64,000 bases of DNA from Lindgomyces ingoldianus (Eukaryota > Ascomycota > Dothideomycetes > Pleosporales > Lindgomycetaceae), in NCBI RefSeq assembly GCF_010093535.1, contig NW_022985162.1, positions 382,402 through 446,401 of the forward strand. Reading direction: 5' to 3'. The number at the start of each line of letters is the position of its first letter. Positions within the stretch are counted from its first letter, which is position 1. Positions 45,419 to 58,248 of this stretch are shown piece after piece. Under the pieces are notes generated by a model. That model ran no database searches, was not told where the DNA came from, and saw nothing but the letters and a program-made list of their open reading frames with translations. Position numbers and translations under genes: made by a program.

Positions 45419-47035
45419 TTTCTCTTGCAATGGATATCGAGGGCTTGAATGGAATTTGTTGGAGGCTAGTGGTATCAAGGTATAGGTTTTGTTTGTTGCT
45501 GCCGCCGGAAGAAGGCCTCTTCGACATCCGTCATATCAGCCATGCAGAAACTCCTCCAACACGTTTTTGCTGTCGGGAACAACCGCCTGCTCAAGGCACC
45601 TATCCATCCCTTCTCCTCATTCTATATTGCTTTTGGAGCAGATTATCTCTTCGTGAATCGCAGAACTGGTTAGCCGTGTTGTATAAGTGTCGGTATTCGG
45701 CATCCATGATCAACTTCAAACATAAGTCGTGCTACTTCGAGATCTCCATTTCTATTCTTAGTAGAGCGTTAACAACCCGTAATTGAACATATAGAGTGTG
45801 CGAAGTTGATGCTATACGATCATTTTCTTTTGATATGCCGCCGTGGATAATTGGTGGGTTTTATCGTGTTAATATGGGTATACTATCATGGACGGTGTAA
45901 GGATGGATTGCCCAAACGAGCGAAGAGAGCGCTCATCCCACCAACTTTGATAAAGTTTGAAATGGATGAGGATGTATCGTCGGCGATGTCAAAAACCCCG
46001 CCGCATACATCATTGGAGAAGCACCCCTCGAAAGCCTTGCTGACACCATCTTCACTGTGGCCTAGGGTAATGGTCATGTGCTACAGCTGCAAGAAGAACT
46101 CTTTCGTGCTTGATTGCTTCGTTTGGATGTCCAGAGTCGATATTGGTGGGCACGACATGTAATCTCAGGCCGGAGTAATCTGCCAGCGAACTGTTGGACC
46201 CCAGGGTCTTCGTTCGGTGGCGTATGTTGGCTTTGACGGCTGCGCTTGGCCTTTGGATGGCTTGAGGGGTTGCGAAACCCCTGCAAAGGCATGTGAATGT
46301 CGCAGTCATCGCCTATCTCAGGGTCTGGAAAGGGTCCCGCCGAGAAATGTTGGCAATGAGGGACTACGCCTTGTGTGAGTGCCAAAACTCATCGCCGCCA
46401 CCAAACATGAGACCGCGAGGTGGTAGTGGTTGGCAGGATATGAGAGGCTTGGTTGTCCCACCTACATTTGTGATGGTTACTGAGCGGATGATCGCATCGC
46501 TACTAAGCTCTACTAGTAAAACCGTAGGAACCATGGAAAACTTTTTCGGGACTGAGAACACAGCGGTGAGCATCGGTGTGCAGGGTGAGTGTAGGGGGAG
46601 GTACTAGGAGGTACATCTGCTCCCGTAAGTGTCCCCGCTTACCCCAGACTGCACCTCTCCGTTGCACAGCTTGCTAGCTTCGCCTTAGTTTCTTGACCCA
46701 TCTGCTTTGGTCTTTTTGTTGAGATCGTAGGTTCTTCGCAGCCACAAAGAGAGTCGCGCCAGTGTGGGAAGATAAAACTGAGGAAGTAATAGGGAAGAAA
46801 GCACACAGGCCCGATGTCGGAAACCTGTGTAATCAAGTCATGTGATTGGGTGGAGCGACCTCAGCCCTGGAGGAGCTTGGGCCTATTACGAATGTTTTAG
46901 CTTTGGTCAGCATCAAACTTCACTTCAACAAACACTCTTGACCGACCGTAAGTCAATTGCTCTTTTAGGCCCTGTCCTGCACCCCGCATCATGTGTCATC
47001 TGATCGTCCACGCAAAGCCTCCTTGATCCATCAAT
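45419..47035. other. Intergenic, no gene supported
   Basis: The left part is the upstream region of the secreted protein gene and the right part is the upstream region of the BolA gene. Frames at 45851-46162, 46052-46385 and 46364-46573 were examined and have no recognisable domain. Confidence 0.45.
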
Positions 47036-47613
47036 ATGCCCCCCTCTCGAGCCATCCTGTGCGGTGCAGCCTTCGTACAACTTCGCCCAACTACGCGCTT
47101 CTTCTCGACTGCATGTCGTATACGCAATCAGCCCGCCCCCCTCGCAAAGCGTCCTACACCAAGCGCACTTTCCATCTCGTGCTCACTTCCTGCAGCAGTG
47201 AGGAGGTCCTCCTCTCAGAAGAGCGCTACACCCGACCCCCCAGACTACCTCTCAGAAGGCGAATTACACGTCTTTAACAAGATAAAGGCCGAGCTAGATC
47301 CTGTAAAGCTAAAGGTAAGTGGTCATGCACTCATCTCCTGATTCTCGATTCCCCTGTCCGATTCCCGCAAGTCGGTAATTGGAAAAATGCTATATCCTAC
47401 GTGGCATCACTTATTGAAGGTTAGGAGCTAATGCGATACTTCTTGCAGGTCCAAGACATTAGCGGAGGGTGTGGATCTATGTTTGCGTTGGAAATAGAGT
47501 CGGCCAAGTTCAAGGGCTTGACGGTGATCAAGCAGCATAAACTGGTGAACTCAATCTTGGCGGATGAGATTAAGAGCTGGCATGGTGTACAACTAAGGAC
47601 AAGAGCTGTATGA
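47036..47613 (+). CDS. BolA-like protein, mitochondrial (Bol3/BOLA3 type)
   Basis: Two exons, 47036-47314 and 47449-47613, with a 134 bp intron (GTAAGT...TTGCAG), give about 147 residues. The first ~65 residues are rich in Arg, Ser, Ala and Pro and nearly free of acidic residues, as in a mitochondrial presequence. The BolA domain follows (ELHVFNKIKAEL, then VQDISGGCGSMFALEI, FKGLTVIKQHKLVNSIL). It retains the Cys in GGCGSMF and the His in KQHKLVN that serve as metal ligands in Bol3-type proteins. These proteins act late in mitochondrial iron-sulfur cluster delivery to [4Fe-4S] enzymes such as lipoate synthase. Dihydroxy-acid dehydratase in this window is itself an iron-sulfur enzyme, but there is no linkage to suggest co-regulation. 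Confidence 0.9.
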
Positions 47614-48289
47614 AAATGTTTAAATGTTTGTCAATAACTGTGGCCGAGCACTCGTAGTGTGTGTGAAGTTCGTTCCAAGTCGAGCTGAGCACACAGGACC
47701 TTGCAATTAGAGACCATTGAAATCTCAAGCCGTTGATCGAAAGTGCATAACACAGCAATTGTATCTAGTGAAATATGACACTCTTGCGAGGAGGCATGCA
47801 TATTCAGATCTGATAACTTTGTCGTGAGGATAGGGAACGTGGGTGGCTAGTCGAAACATGAATCGTGGTGACCTGTATGGTGTTCTGTAGTCGTTCTTCT
47901 ACAACAGCTTTGATTCTATGAAAATGTGTCTAGAATATTTCTTCCAAGTATATATTAGTCCAAAAATACCTCCAACAGTCTATTGCAAGGAAAACCCGTA
48001 TGGTGGATGTATTTAACAATGTCAAGGTCTACCTGAGCCTTCAGAGTGCCTCATCAACGGCTCTTTTCTTCTTTGGCGGTCTTTCAAACTCCCTCGTCTC
48101 GGGATTGTACGCCGCAATCACGGTAGCATTTTCTCGACTCTTCCGACTAGGCATTCTCGCTGGTATTTTCTTTGAGACTAACATCCGACGTGCTATTAGA
48201 TTGCCCATCAAGATCGAACGAGGGCAAAAGAGATGATAGTTTCTGAGGAGATAAGATGTTGAGGTGGGGTTGTAAGGGTTTTGGAATCG
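47614..48289. other. Intergenic
   Basis: Converging 3' flanks of the BolA gene and the next minus-strand gene. A hydrophobic plus frame at 48000-48236 is probably accidental. Confidence 0.45.
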
Positions 48290-49357
48290 TTAATTATTTT
48301 GACATTGACTAGACAAGGAACAATTTGATGCCACTGGGTCAAGCCAACCTTGAGATTGGGGTAGCAGTTCTGTATTGGGGAAGCTTGCATTGAGTTGGCC
48401 ATCGAATGTAACTCTTGGTCGTAGGCCGGTGGATGACACGACGTCTCCATAGTTGGTGGCCATGGGTAGTACAAGTTGCGGTCGTTTAAAATTCAGTGAT
48501 GAGGAGCGCTCATGTGTGTTGGTCATATCTGGTGTCAAGACATCATTGGGGTCAGTGATTTGGGGAAGTTCCACGGGCTCCCATGGCTGACGCAGAGTAT
48601 TCTTGTCGATATGTTGCCGAATGTTCGGAAGAAGATACTCAGGTCCCATAAATCTCTTCGAAGTGTCAGCTTCTACTTCAGATTTCCAAACTCTAGATTG
48701 AACGAGCTCCCCTAGGTTGTAGGGAAAAAGGAGTAGTAAAGCCTCGTTGTAAGCAGGAAGGCTGCAAGCAATGGAATCGCGAGTTCTAGTTATATTCGGT
48801 GGTAGGCTTGTGCTAGAAGCTACCTGCCGCTGGATGCTGGTGTTCACGTCAAAAATCAATAGACTGAGTCCATTAGCGTGAGTCGAAAGAAACTCGCTCC
48901 ATTCAGGACTAGGAACTTTGTCAGATGAAGTTAAGTTCTTTCCCGGAGAATTCTTCTGCAAACCGTCTATCTCAATTAAAGTTTCTTGATGTTGCACGCC
49001 TGACCGCATCCAACTCCGTTACAGAATCCCATCTTGCGGTGTATGTTTCTCACAAGCCCCATCCATCGCTGTTTCATGGATCCTGTATTCTGGACACCAG
49101 ACTTGTTCAAAAGGATCATCGCAGAACTGACACGTGTGGGTCTCGACAAAGTTCACAATCACAAAACGTGACCGTTGTGTACGAATGAGAACACATGAAG
49201 TACCAAATATACTGGGATCGAAGGACTGGACGTAAACTCTGTAATTTGCTGATCTTAACTTTGGCTCCGGGTTGAACCAAGTTCTGCCACTCGTCTGAAG
49301 TACTGAAGGCCGACCCTGGTGTACTTGAGAAGCGCCGTTAACTTGGAGATAGGCGGA
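48290..49357 (-). CDS. Unrecognised protein with a Cys/His cluster, 5' end not found
   Basis: A minus-strand frame open from 49357 reads as convincing protein (WFNPEPKLRS, YRVYVQSFDPSIFG, RFVIVNFVETHTC). It then reaches a Cys/His-rich segment (CQFCDDPFEQVWCPEYRIHE) that could bind zinc. A predicted 54 bp intron at 49053-49000 (GTGAGA...CAG) removes an in-frame TAA, and the second exon 48999-48290 continues in phase for 236 codons to the stop. Without the intron the frame would be broken by that single TAA, so a nonsense mutation is the alternative. There is no in-frame ATG before about residue 95, so at least one upstream exon is missing. The C-terminal half is polar with no known domain. I give no function. 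Confidence 0.5.
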
Positions 49358-50070
49358 TTAGTGTCCTCGTGGGCTAGTTAGGATGTCTATGGTGGCGGAA
49401 TCTCAAAAGTCAGGTTTGCGGCTTAGACTCCTTAAGCTATGCGAAAAAACCGAGATGAGCTTTTATGCCGCTGGTGGTTTTCAGCTATGGTATAAACAGT
49501 GGAAAGGCAGCCTTTGAGTTGTGTTTTAAAAGAAGTCTGGTACTGAATCCGAAGCACGGAGAAATAGTCGAGCATTGGGAGGGCTTGGAGGCAGCGAAGG
49601 GCGACAGAAGGTACACTAGGAGTTTTTACAAGATGAGTCAAAGGAGACAAACTCAAGTATGCTTGAGAAGTGAAATCTCGTTGCTGACTTCCTGTTACAG
49701 GCCTAGTTGAAACAGGTAACGGAAACACAAAAAGCGCTAGGGACGTCGAACCCATTGCTTCATATGCTCTAGGGTCTAAAATAATCAGTGTCACAGCATT
49801 TTTCGATGAACGGGGCCTATTCTAGATTTTGATAATCGCCGTTGAGGATACAGTCGGTTCTTAGATGTGTTTGATTCGGCTAACCATGAAGCAAATAAGT
49901 CTACCGTCGTTACGGTGTCACTTTGCCTCGCGAGTGCAACCTCTGGTACAAACAAGGATGACAGAATCCTGTGGGAAGTATTAAGAAAGAAAGCCAAAAG
50001 GAATTTCGAGGCAGGATTAGAGTGGCTCAATTATGGTAGGAGATATCGTGAGTGATTGTTCTTTCCTTTG
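49358..50070. other. Interval upstream of the Cys/His gene, possibly holding its first exon
   Basis: Two minus-strand open frames (49794-49432 and 50030-49791) have no recognised domain. Either could contribute an upstream exon of the 48290-49357 gene, but I could not find a consistent splice. Confidence 0.35.
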
Positions 50071-53000
50071 TTATTGAAATCGAGATTGTACGAAGTTCCA
50101 ACGAGGCTTGCCAGTCAGTAGCGATGTTTTCTTTGGCCAGGTTGCCCTAGTATCCGGGATAGATCCCGGAGGATTGCCTTTCTTGGATTGGCGAAGCCAC
50201 ACTGCATCCGAGTTTCGTCCCTCTAAGGCCTTACGCACGATACTGCTCTCAAGAACCGGGTCTAGGACGTCTAGCATATCGTCGAAAACTTCCTCACGGA
50301 CTGCAACATGCTCAGCTATTGAACATAACAATAGAACCATACTATTCCAAATCAATCGTGTAGGCACATCAACATAAAACTCCATGTCGGCTGGTCGGAA
50401 CTCAGAGTCTGTTGTGAGAACTGCGGTCTCCTCAGGTACACTGAACGGCATAGAGTTGGTATTGTTTCTTCTTTCACTCCGATTCTCGGTTGCTTTGACT
50501 GTACGCCGTTGAATTGCTTTGAGGTCTTCCCACATGCCCTCAATTCGCCCTTTCATGAAATCGCCCGCGTAGGTGCACATGAGACCCACAATATCCAAAG
50601 CGTTAGATACAACGTAACCTTCAGGATCTTCTAGCCTTGCGAGTAGAACGGGCCAGATGGTGTTGATAAGCGGTAAGAACGAATTCTCGTGCTTTGCGAG
50701 TGCGGGTATGGTTGTATGAAGAAGGGAGAGAAGAGATGATCGTAGGGTGGGAGAGGATGATGTGAGATAGTACTGAGTAAGTTCAGATATCTTGAGAATA
50801 ATTTCGAAGGTTCGCGAGGCTGGAGGTGGAGGTTCAGCAGCTTCAACTGCTTCGTTTTCCAGCCTGTCACTCTCGTCAATAGTTTCATTGTGTATGGTTT
50901 CACCAGCTTCGTCTTTCCATGGTCTTTTTGGGAACTCTGGAGTGCCATCCGTTCTATGTTCTTCGTCTGGTTTCGTAGCCCCGAGCTTCATTATATTCAT
51001 GAATTCAGCGACCTCAGACATGCTGGTTGCCGCCCATGGCCGCTTTTGATGCAGCGTCTCTGTTCCCGGTTCGATCATGAGCTGTGGCGTTTTGACACCT
51101 TCTTCTGCCATCCCCTTTAACACTGCGAAAAGAAGTTCCACTAATTTCGGGTAACCGTGGAAACGCTCGAGGGCGGAGAACATGCTGCTAACGAGATCAT
51201 CCAAGTATGGCAATAATGACGGACCACACAGCCGCATCATCATCAAGAGAACCTGGGGGGCTTGGGGGGAGATGTCGTGATAATTAAGCTTCAGCCCAAC
51301 CGCATTAACGATGTAATCGACATTTGAAATGATGAGGTCGCTAGAACTCGAGTATCCACAAGACTCAGCGATGAGATTTAGACATGTGATCGCATGATTT
51401 CGAAGAGCTGGATTCGGAGCCCCGAGAAGGTGGAGGACTGGATACAGAGCTTCGATGAGTTCTACTCGAAAATCTTCCTTACTTTGAATTGCTTGCATTG
51501 CAACGACTTCGAGAGCAAGGGCTTGGAAATGCCAATGTAGGTTGGAGTCGCGATCCGGGTTTGTGAGTGTGGCAAGGGAGAAAGAGTATAACTCATCGAG
51601 TAGGCTCTCTCTCGGACTTGGGGTCCCAAAATCCAGGAAGTCGTCAACTGCCGCGTTATATCTAGTCATTTCCCTCAGAAGGTTAGTAGAAAGCCAAAAG
51701 CTAGCTAGCCGCATATTGTCTTGACCACTCTGTATGAAGCCGACTAGGTCCTGTCCAACGGTGAGAGATGAGTCAGTTTTGGCAATTTGCTGAAGAAGGA
51801 GCTGGAATTCCGCCATAGTATCATCTTGTCCCTTGGACTGTAGCTGTAGAGAATGAAATGATGTTGATGGTGCCTCGGGGAGAAGTAAACTGGTATCCAA
51901 GATCATATCGGTAGCTGGTGCCGCCAGAGAGCTAATTCGCGAGGAGTCCTTGAAGACGTTGATTAGGCCATCGCGAAGGTTTTCTGCTAAGAGGTCATCG
52001 ATTCTGTTGAGATCGATCTGCTCCCTGTTTAGCAATCGCAGAGCGACCGAGACTTGATGAATGATATGGCGCCGACCCATATCATCTTTAGATTGCATCA
52101 TGCGTGGAAGAGATATGATCCATCCATGGAGGCTTTCTCGCAGAATTTCCGTAAGCTTCAGGTCCGAATAAACGAGGGTTCGGATGTCACTCTCTATATA
52201 ATCCTCTCCGCTACGACCGGCAAGGGTAACCAAAGTCTCGATCGTCATGGCTAAGCACCCAGAAAGAGACGTACGGCAGTCCTGTGAGATCCCCAAGCAA
52301 AGTTGAAGCAGGGCGTTTCGTACTTCCTTTTTGCTGTGATGTCGTAACTTGATTACATTTGAAAGCGCGATTTTGATTTGCGCCGCTGTAGCTTGTAGCC
52401 ACGAAGTGGTGCGTAAGAATTTCTCGCCGCCCCTTGCACTTCCTTCAGGTGGCTCTAAAGGAAGTGTTTTAGTTTCCTGGTCACTAAGTACTCGAAGAAG
52501 CAGAGTCGAGAGCGCCTCTAGCCCTTGTTCAAGCAGTCGAAAGCTTGCACGATTATCGCTACTGGGTGTCAGTACTTTGGTTAGCGACGAAACGATCCGT
52601 GGAAGGAAGCTTGAAAGAGTATCTCTATCATCAATGGCTAGGATTAACTTCTTGAGAGCTGCTACTGCCTGAAGCCGGACATCATTCGACGCGTTGAGGG
52701 CGACATTGTCTAGCATCACAAGAACAGCTTTGCCAATGGCAGGGACGTTTGCTGTTGTCATGAGGGAGCGTTTTCCTTCCTGGGTCGATGAAACCTGGGC
52801 GAGAAGCTCGGTCATGCATTTGAAAGCAGCTGCCTGGAGCTCCTCAGACGTCGCCGGAATACCATTCTCGGCAGATGAGGGATTGGCAAGAAAAGTGAAC
52901 AGAATGAGGAGCTGTGCAAAGAGTTCTGTGGAGAGGTCGGCCTTCCAGCCTTCTTTGAGAAGAATGGAAATGCACTCCAGGCAGAGTTCCAGGGCGTGGA

Positions 53001-53288
53001 CGGGGACTATCTGAGACGCTCGAAGAACGTGGGATATTGGGAGAAAAGCATACTCGGCAAGCTTTGGGTCCAGAGAGCTTGGCTTGGCAGTAACTTCTTG
53101 GAGAGCTTTGAGCAAATGAACCAGACACTGAATGGTTTCTTTCTTAGCGGTAGGCTTTTGCGAAAGGTTTGCGACAACTTGAACAAGCTCCACGCAAGAT
53201 TGTTTCAGCTAGAAGGCTATCAGCAATAGTGAAAGTGGTAAGTACATGTGATGGGACAGACACGTTGGAACGTTTGCTTCTTCTCCAT
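50071..53288 (-). CDS. tti1: TEL2-interacting protein 1 (TTI1), TTT complex HEAT-repeat protein
   Basis: With TEL2 and TTI2 this protein forms the TTT co-chaperone complex, which works with HSP90 and R2TP to fold and stabilise PI3K-like kinases (TOR, ATM/Tel1, ATR/Mec1). The body is a single long exon, 53208-50071, of helical HEAT-type repeats. The amino terminus (SCVELVQVVANL, then KETIQCLVHLL and LPISHVL) and the C-terminal region (PALRNHAITCLNLIAES, later PVLLARLEDPEGYVVSNALDIV) match the family. A tiny first exon, 53288-53262, encoding MEKKQTFQR, is predicted from an in-phase 53 bp intron with a weak donor (GTCTGT). The family begins with a similar short helix before the Leu-Lys-x-x-Cys motif. 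Total is about 1054 residues, a usual length. Divergent from PDS5. Confidence 0.85.
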
Positions 53289-53727
53289 GCTGGTATTCGC
53301 TGGAGCTTAGGATGGCTGAGGTGGCTTGCACAGAAAGTACCGTCGAAGAAGTCCCATTAATTTGAGTCCGAGTTTAGAGCAGTCACAGGGTAGTTGAGTC
53401 ACATAGTCTGAAAAATAGATGAGAACGAACGAACGATAATAGTAAGGTTGACGACAAGGTCGCGGAGGTGAAGGTAATGCCAAGACGGCACTGACTAAGC
53501 TAGTCGGACCGTGCTCCTACTCAAGGCGCGTGTTACTGGTCGCGCGTTCCAAGCTGCTTTCGACGCCTTCCATCACCCAACACGCCGTCACGACCTTACC
53601 CCAGGCTCATCGTGGGCCACAACAGAATCCTGCGCATCTATCTTCTCCCGCATACTCCCAGCTTGAGCGACAGATTAATCCTTAATCGAGTCCGTGGTCC
53701 CCCCTTTTTAAAGCGCTGCCACGCGGG
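53289..53727. promoter_or_regulatory. Shared promoter of TTI1 and PDS5
   Basis: A 439 bp divergent intergenic region. It includes GCGCG and CGCGTT-like words (for example GGCGCGTGTT and GTCGCGCGTTCC at about 53525-53552) resembling MluI cell-cycle box cores (ACGCGT-like). That would suit a cohesin regulator, but the match is imperfect. Confidence 0.4.
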
Positions 53728-56700
53728 ATGGCGACACGAAGCCGTCGAAGCGCTGCGACCGAAACTGTTGAAGAAGAGGAGGAGCAGGAGCGCGTGAGCA
53801 CGCTGAAGTTTAAGCAGCCACTTGTTGGACGACCTGGCAAGCAGATCAGCGTGGGAGATTTGCTAGCGCGACTGAAAGCGCTGTGCGATGAGCTGCGGGG
53901 TCTGGAACAGGACGACGCTGACCGGGACTCTCTCGTGCCTGTCGCGAAAGAATTGGCGCACCAGAGCCTACTGCAGCACAAAGATGCCGGTGTTCGGGCA
54001 TGGACGGCTTGCTGCGTGGTGGATATGTTCCGCCTATGCGCGCCAGATGCTCCCTACACGGCGCCGCAGCTCAAGGCATGAGATGCAGCATTCTCCATCA
54101 CTCTAGCACCACTGACATGTATGAATAGGAAATATTTAGCCTGGTCATCGCCAAGATTATGCCCCTCCTGGCCGACCCGTCAAACCCTTACAATGGCCAA
54201 CACTTATACGTCTTAAGGTGCTTGGCTGAGGTGAAGAGCATCGTCCTCCTCACTGATATCCCGGGATCTGCCCAGCTCACCTCGACCCTGTTTAACAACT
54301 GTTTTGACGTGCTCTCAGGGCCATCAAGAGCAGAAAATGGTGAAGAGCTGAGTAAAAATGTCGAGCACCATATGACGGCGCTTCTGTCCGTTCTGATTGA
54401 TGAGGCCCCAAGCCTATCTTCAGACGTAGTGGATAAAATCGTTGCACAATTTCTGTGGGCTGACCCGATAACACTCGGTGCTGGAACTTCGAAGGGGAAA
54501 AAGAGTGGTCCCGTGGATTTGAAACAGTCAACTCTATTCCGCAAGGAGGCTCCTCCGGCCTATAATATGGCAAAAAATCTCTGCAATGCCTCTCGGGATA
54601 AAATGGCTCGTCTGATTGGAGCTTATTTCAGCTCAGTCATAGTCGACTTTACTGGATCTGGGACGGAATTGCCAAAGCACAAATCACGGAAGCGAGCTGG
54701 TAGCGATGTGGATGAGTCAGGCGATGAAGGACTCAAAGGTCCTTCAGAGGATGAATTGGAAGACGCTATCAAAGCGCATCGATTACTTCGGGAGCTGTGG
54801 AGGTGTGCACCCGGTGTGCTGCAGGACATCATTCCACATTTACAAGAAGAGTTGGGCACTGAAAATATCCAATTGCGTCGACTAGCGACAGAGACCTTTG
54901 GGGACATGATCTCAGGAATTGGTGCAGCAGGACCACCCCCGAGCCCCGACCTAAATCCTAGCGCCTATCCATCACAGAGCCTTGTGCCACCATCAGAAAC
55001 CGTACGAGCGTACAACTTCCTCACGACACCCACATCACAAAACTCTTTTCCATCCCAGTATCCAGGCGCGTACCATACTTTCCTCCAGCGAAAACATGAC
55101 AAATCCCCCGTCATCCGTTCGTCTTGGACTACTGGTGTTGGTAGAATCCTAATGACATCAGCTGGCGGGGTCGGGCTGGATCCCGATGAAGAGCAGAGGC
55201 TACTCAAATCTTTCGCCGAATGTCTTATCGATAGCGACGAACGAGTCCGGCTCGCTGCTGTAAGGGCTATCGAGCACTTCGAGTTCAACGACATCGTCCA
55301 GAAGCTGGGGAGCAATGGCAGCATGTCAGATTCTGGATCGATCCTTTCAAACCTTGCGGACAGAGTGAAAGACAAGAGGAGCGTCATTCACTCGGAGAGT
55401 ATGAAGCTGCTAGGGAGGATCTGGGGCGTCGCAGCCGGCGCCATTGCTGAAGGGAATGAACTAATTACCATCCTGCTCGGCCCCATCCCCTCTAGGATAC
55501 TGGAAGCCTGTTACGTCAATGATCAAGAGATCAATGTTCAAGTTGATCTCACGCTATACGATTCTCTTCTGCCTCTCGGCTACCCTCCAATGAAGCCCAA
55601 AGCTACGGTTAATGGAGGATCGCAGGTCGTCAAGGATAGTCAATCTAATGGGGATCCAGGGTACACCGAGCTGGACCTGGATAAGATACGAGTAGAGAGG
55701 CAACTAGTTCTTGTAAAGGGTTTGGAAGAGAAGGCAAAGAAAGTATTTTTCGCCAAACAAGGCAACCAAGCAACCATCGCGACGTACATGGAGCACTTTC
55801 TGAAGATGTGCGAGGAATATAATGGAGGAGTAATGAACAAAGGAGAAAAGGAAATAAAAGGAAAACTCGAAGGTCTCATTAACTTCTTCGTCAAGACGCT
55901 ACCCGACGCATCTCGAGCTATCGAAGATTTATGGAAGTTTGCAAAGGCCCACGATCGCCGGAGCTATCAACTCATCAGATTCTGCATGGCACCAGAGAGT
56001 GATTATCGGAAGATCTTTAAGTCAATCGTAAGTACGAAGCAGTAGTCGATCATTCTGCGAAAGCTAAGTGACACAACAGAAAGAACTCAAGAAGCGAATT
56101 GAAGACGGTCCATCCGGCTCCACTCTCCTAGAGATCTTGACTCCATTAGTTTACAGGGTTAGTTTACTGTGCTACAACAAGAGCCACGTGCCCGCTATCA
56201 TCGAATTTTCTCGAACCGATGACGATGGGCTTGCAGCAACCGCACACGAGGTCCTTAAAGAAATCTCAACAAGGCATCCCAAAGTGTTCTCAACTCACAT
56301 GAAAGAACTTTGCAAGGCGCTCGAGAGCGAGGCACCGACCGCAAAGCATCCGAATCCGTCTGGAGCGGTAGACGATCTGAAAGCTTGTGCCGGGTTTGCA
56401 AAAAAATTTCCCAAAGACGTGCCAGTGAATGCTAAAGATAATCGCAAACTGATCCAAAGCTTTCTCAATTTTGCCTTGTATGGATCGCCACCTAAGGCAG
56501 CGAAGCATGCAGTCACAATCATCATGAGCAGTGATGACAAGAAGGAGATGCACGCAAAGGAAATACTGACGAAGAGCACAAAAGGTTTCGAGTACGGAGG
56601 TGACCACTTCCTTACCAAGCTAGCCGCTCTAAGCCAACTGGTATTACTTGGTCCGGAGGAATGCGAAGATGACATAGATGCCATTATTGACATTGCCGTA

Positions 56701-58248
56701 AATCGGGTCCTACTTAAGCCGCATCCCACCTCTCCTGAGGCCGAGGAAGAGTGGATGCTAACACCTGACGAAGACATGGTTGCCCGCACATGGGCTCTCA
56801 AGATTCTTGTAAACCGATTACGCGCCATTTCTCCTGAAAGCAGCGTTACCGACCCGGCAGGTCCCGTTTACAAGCTACTCAACAAACTCGTCGAGGATAG
56901 CGGCGAAGCGTCGAAGAAGAAGACTACCCCACAAGGGCACAAAAGCCTTCAACGCCTCCTCGCAGCTACTTTTCTCATCAAGCTGTCATGCAACCGGCGT
57001 TTCGACAACCTACTCACACCCGCGAACTTTAACCAGCTCTCTGTCGTTCTGCAAGATCCTATCGTACAGGTTCGCAAAGGTTTCGCCACAAAGCTGATGA
57101 AGTACCTGGGACAGAACCGACTACCTACTCGATATTACGCCGTCCTTTTTCTTCTCGCTTATGAACCCGATACTAACTTTAAAGAGAGCGTCATTACCTG
57201 GATTCGGTCGCGCCGAACGATATTTGCTGCCCGCAAAGAAACAACGCTCGAAACCATATTCGCCCGCTTACTCAGCCTGCTTGCCCACCATCCTGATTTC
57301 GATACCGATCACGACAATTTAATAATGGTGGCGAAATACATCCTTCTCTACCTCAATTGTGTTGCAACACCAGACAATCTTTCTCTCATCTACCATGTTG
57401 CGCAGCGTGTCAAAGGTGTCGCAGATGGTATCACCCGCTCAACAGAAGCTGATGAGAGGCTGTATATCCTTTCAGACCTTTCACAGGCCATCATACGTCT
57501 CTGGGAGGAGCAAAACGGGTGGAGCATGCAATCCTGGCCCGGAAAGTTGAAATTACCTGCTGGCATCTTCAGGTCTTTGGAGAGCCACGAACGCGCGCAA
57601 GAGATTGCTGATAAAGTGTGGGTGAGCGACGATGTTATCGAGGCGCTAGAACTCGTCGTGCGTTCTTCGCTGAAGAGCAAAAAGCGGAAGAATACTTTCA
57701 ATCCGGACAAATCTAAGAAGAAGGTTAAGACTGAGAAGGGCATTAAAAAAGAGAGGGCCAAGGTGGAGCGCACTATCAAAACACCCAAAAAGAAGAAGAG
57801 AAAGAGCGGAGACAGTGATGCAGGAGACGACGACGTTGAAGTTCGTACTATACTGTCTAGCGGACCTAGGAGGAAGAGCGACCGACGAAGCAACGCTAAA
57901 AGTTACGTGGAAGTCAGCTCCGATGAGGATGAAGCTGATGCTGGGGATGGAGCTGAACAGGACGAGGAGATGGCTGAGGCGAGCGAGAGAGAAAATACTC
58001 CACCAGCTCAAGACGTTGAGATGACGGACGCAGAGAAAGAGTCCGAGCCAGAGGTAGAATCGGAACCAGAGCGGCCCAGAAAGGCAGCCGTCAGGAGGGT
58101 GACCCGGAAAAAAACACCCCAGGTGATAGCATCGCCAAAGCCGGCGACGTCAGCTAAGACCAAACCAAAGCCCAAGGCCAACGGTAACCCCTCCTCAAGT
58201 CCAGCTGTGAATGGCACAGTGCGGAGAAGCGCCCGGTCCCGGGGCTGA
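53728..58248 (+). CDS. pds5: Sister chromatid cohesion protein PDS5
   Basis: PDS5 binds cohesin through its kleisin subunit and controls both maintenance and Wapl-dependent release. Three exons, 53728-54075, 54129-56027 and 56080-58248, give about 1471 residues. The amino part (TLKFKQPLVGRPGKQIS, then VRAWTACCVVDMFRLCAPDAPYT) is the strongly conserved PDS5 start. The centre is HEAT repeats (ALRLAAV-like DERVRLAAVRAIEHF). The last ~180 residues (from about 1290) are alternately Lys-rich and acidic and end in an SARSRG tail, as in other PDS5 proteins. Intron 1 has a GC donor (AAG|GCATGA...AG). No GT donor is available that keeps Leu-Lys-Glu-Ile-Phe intact, so a GC-AG intron is well supported. 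Intron 2 is canonical GTAAGT...ACAG. Nuclear, chromatin-bound. Confidence 0.93.
54076..54128 (+). other. GC-AG intron in PDS5
   Basis: A 53 bp intron with donor AAG|GCATGA, a CTGAC branch-like site (about 54112-54116) and acceptor AATAG. Removing it joins APQLK to EIFSLVIAK in phase, matching the family. Reading through would meet a TGA at the third codon. Confidence 0.8.

Noticed and set aside
49000..49053. In-frame TAA as evidence that the 48290-49357 gene is a pseudogene
   Set aside because: A 54 bp segment with GTGAGA donor and CAG acceptor removes it in phase, so a normal intron is the simpler reading.
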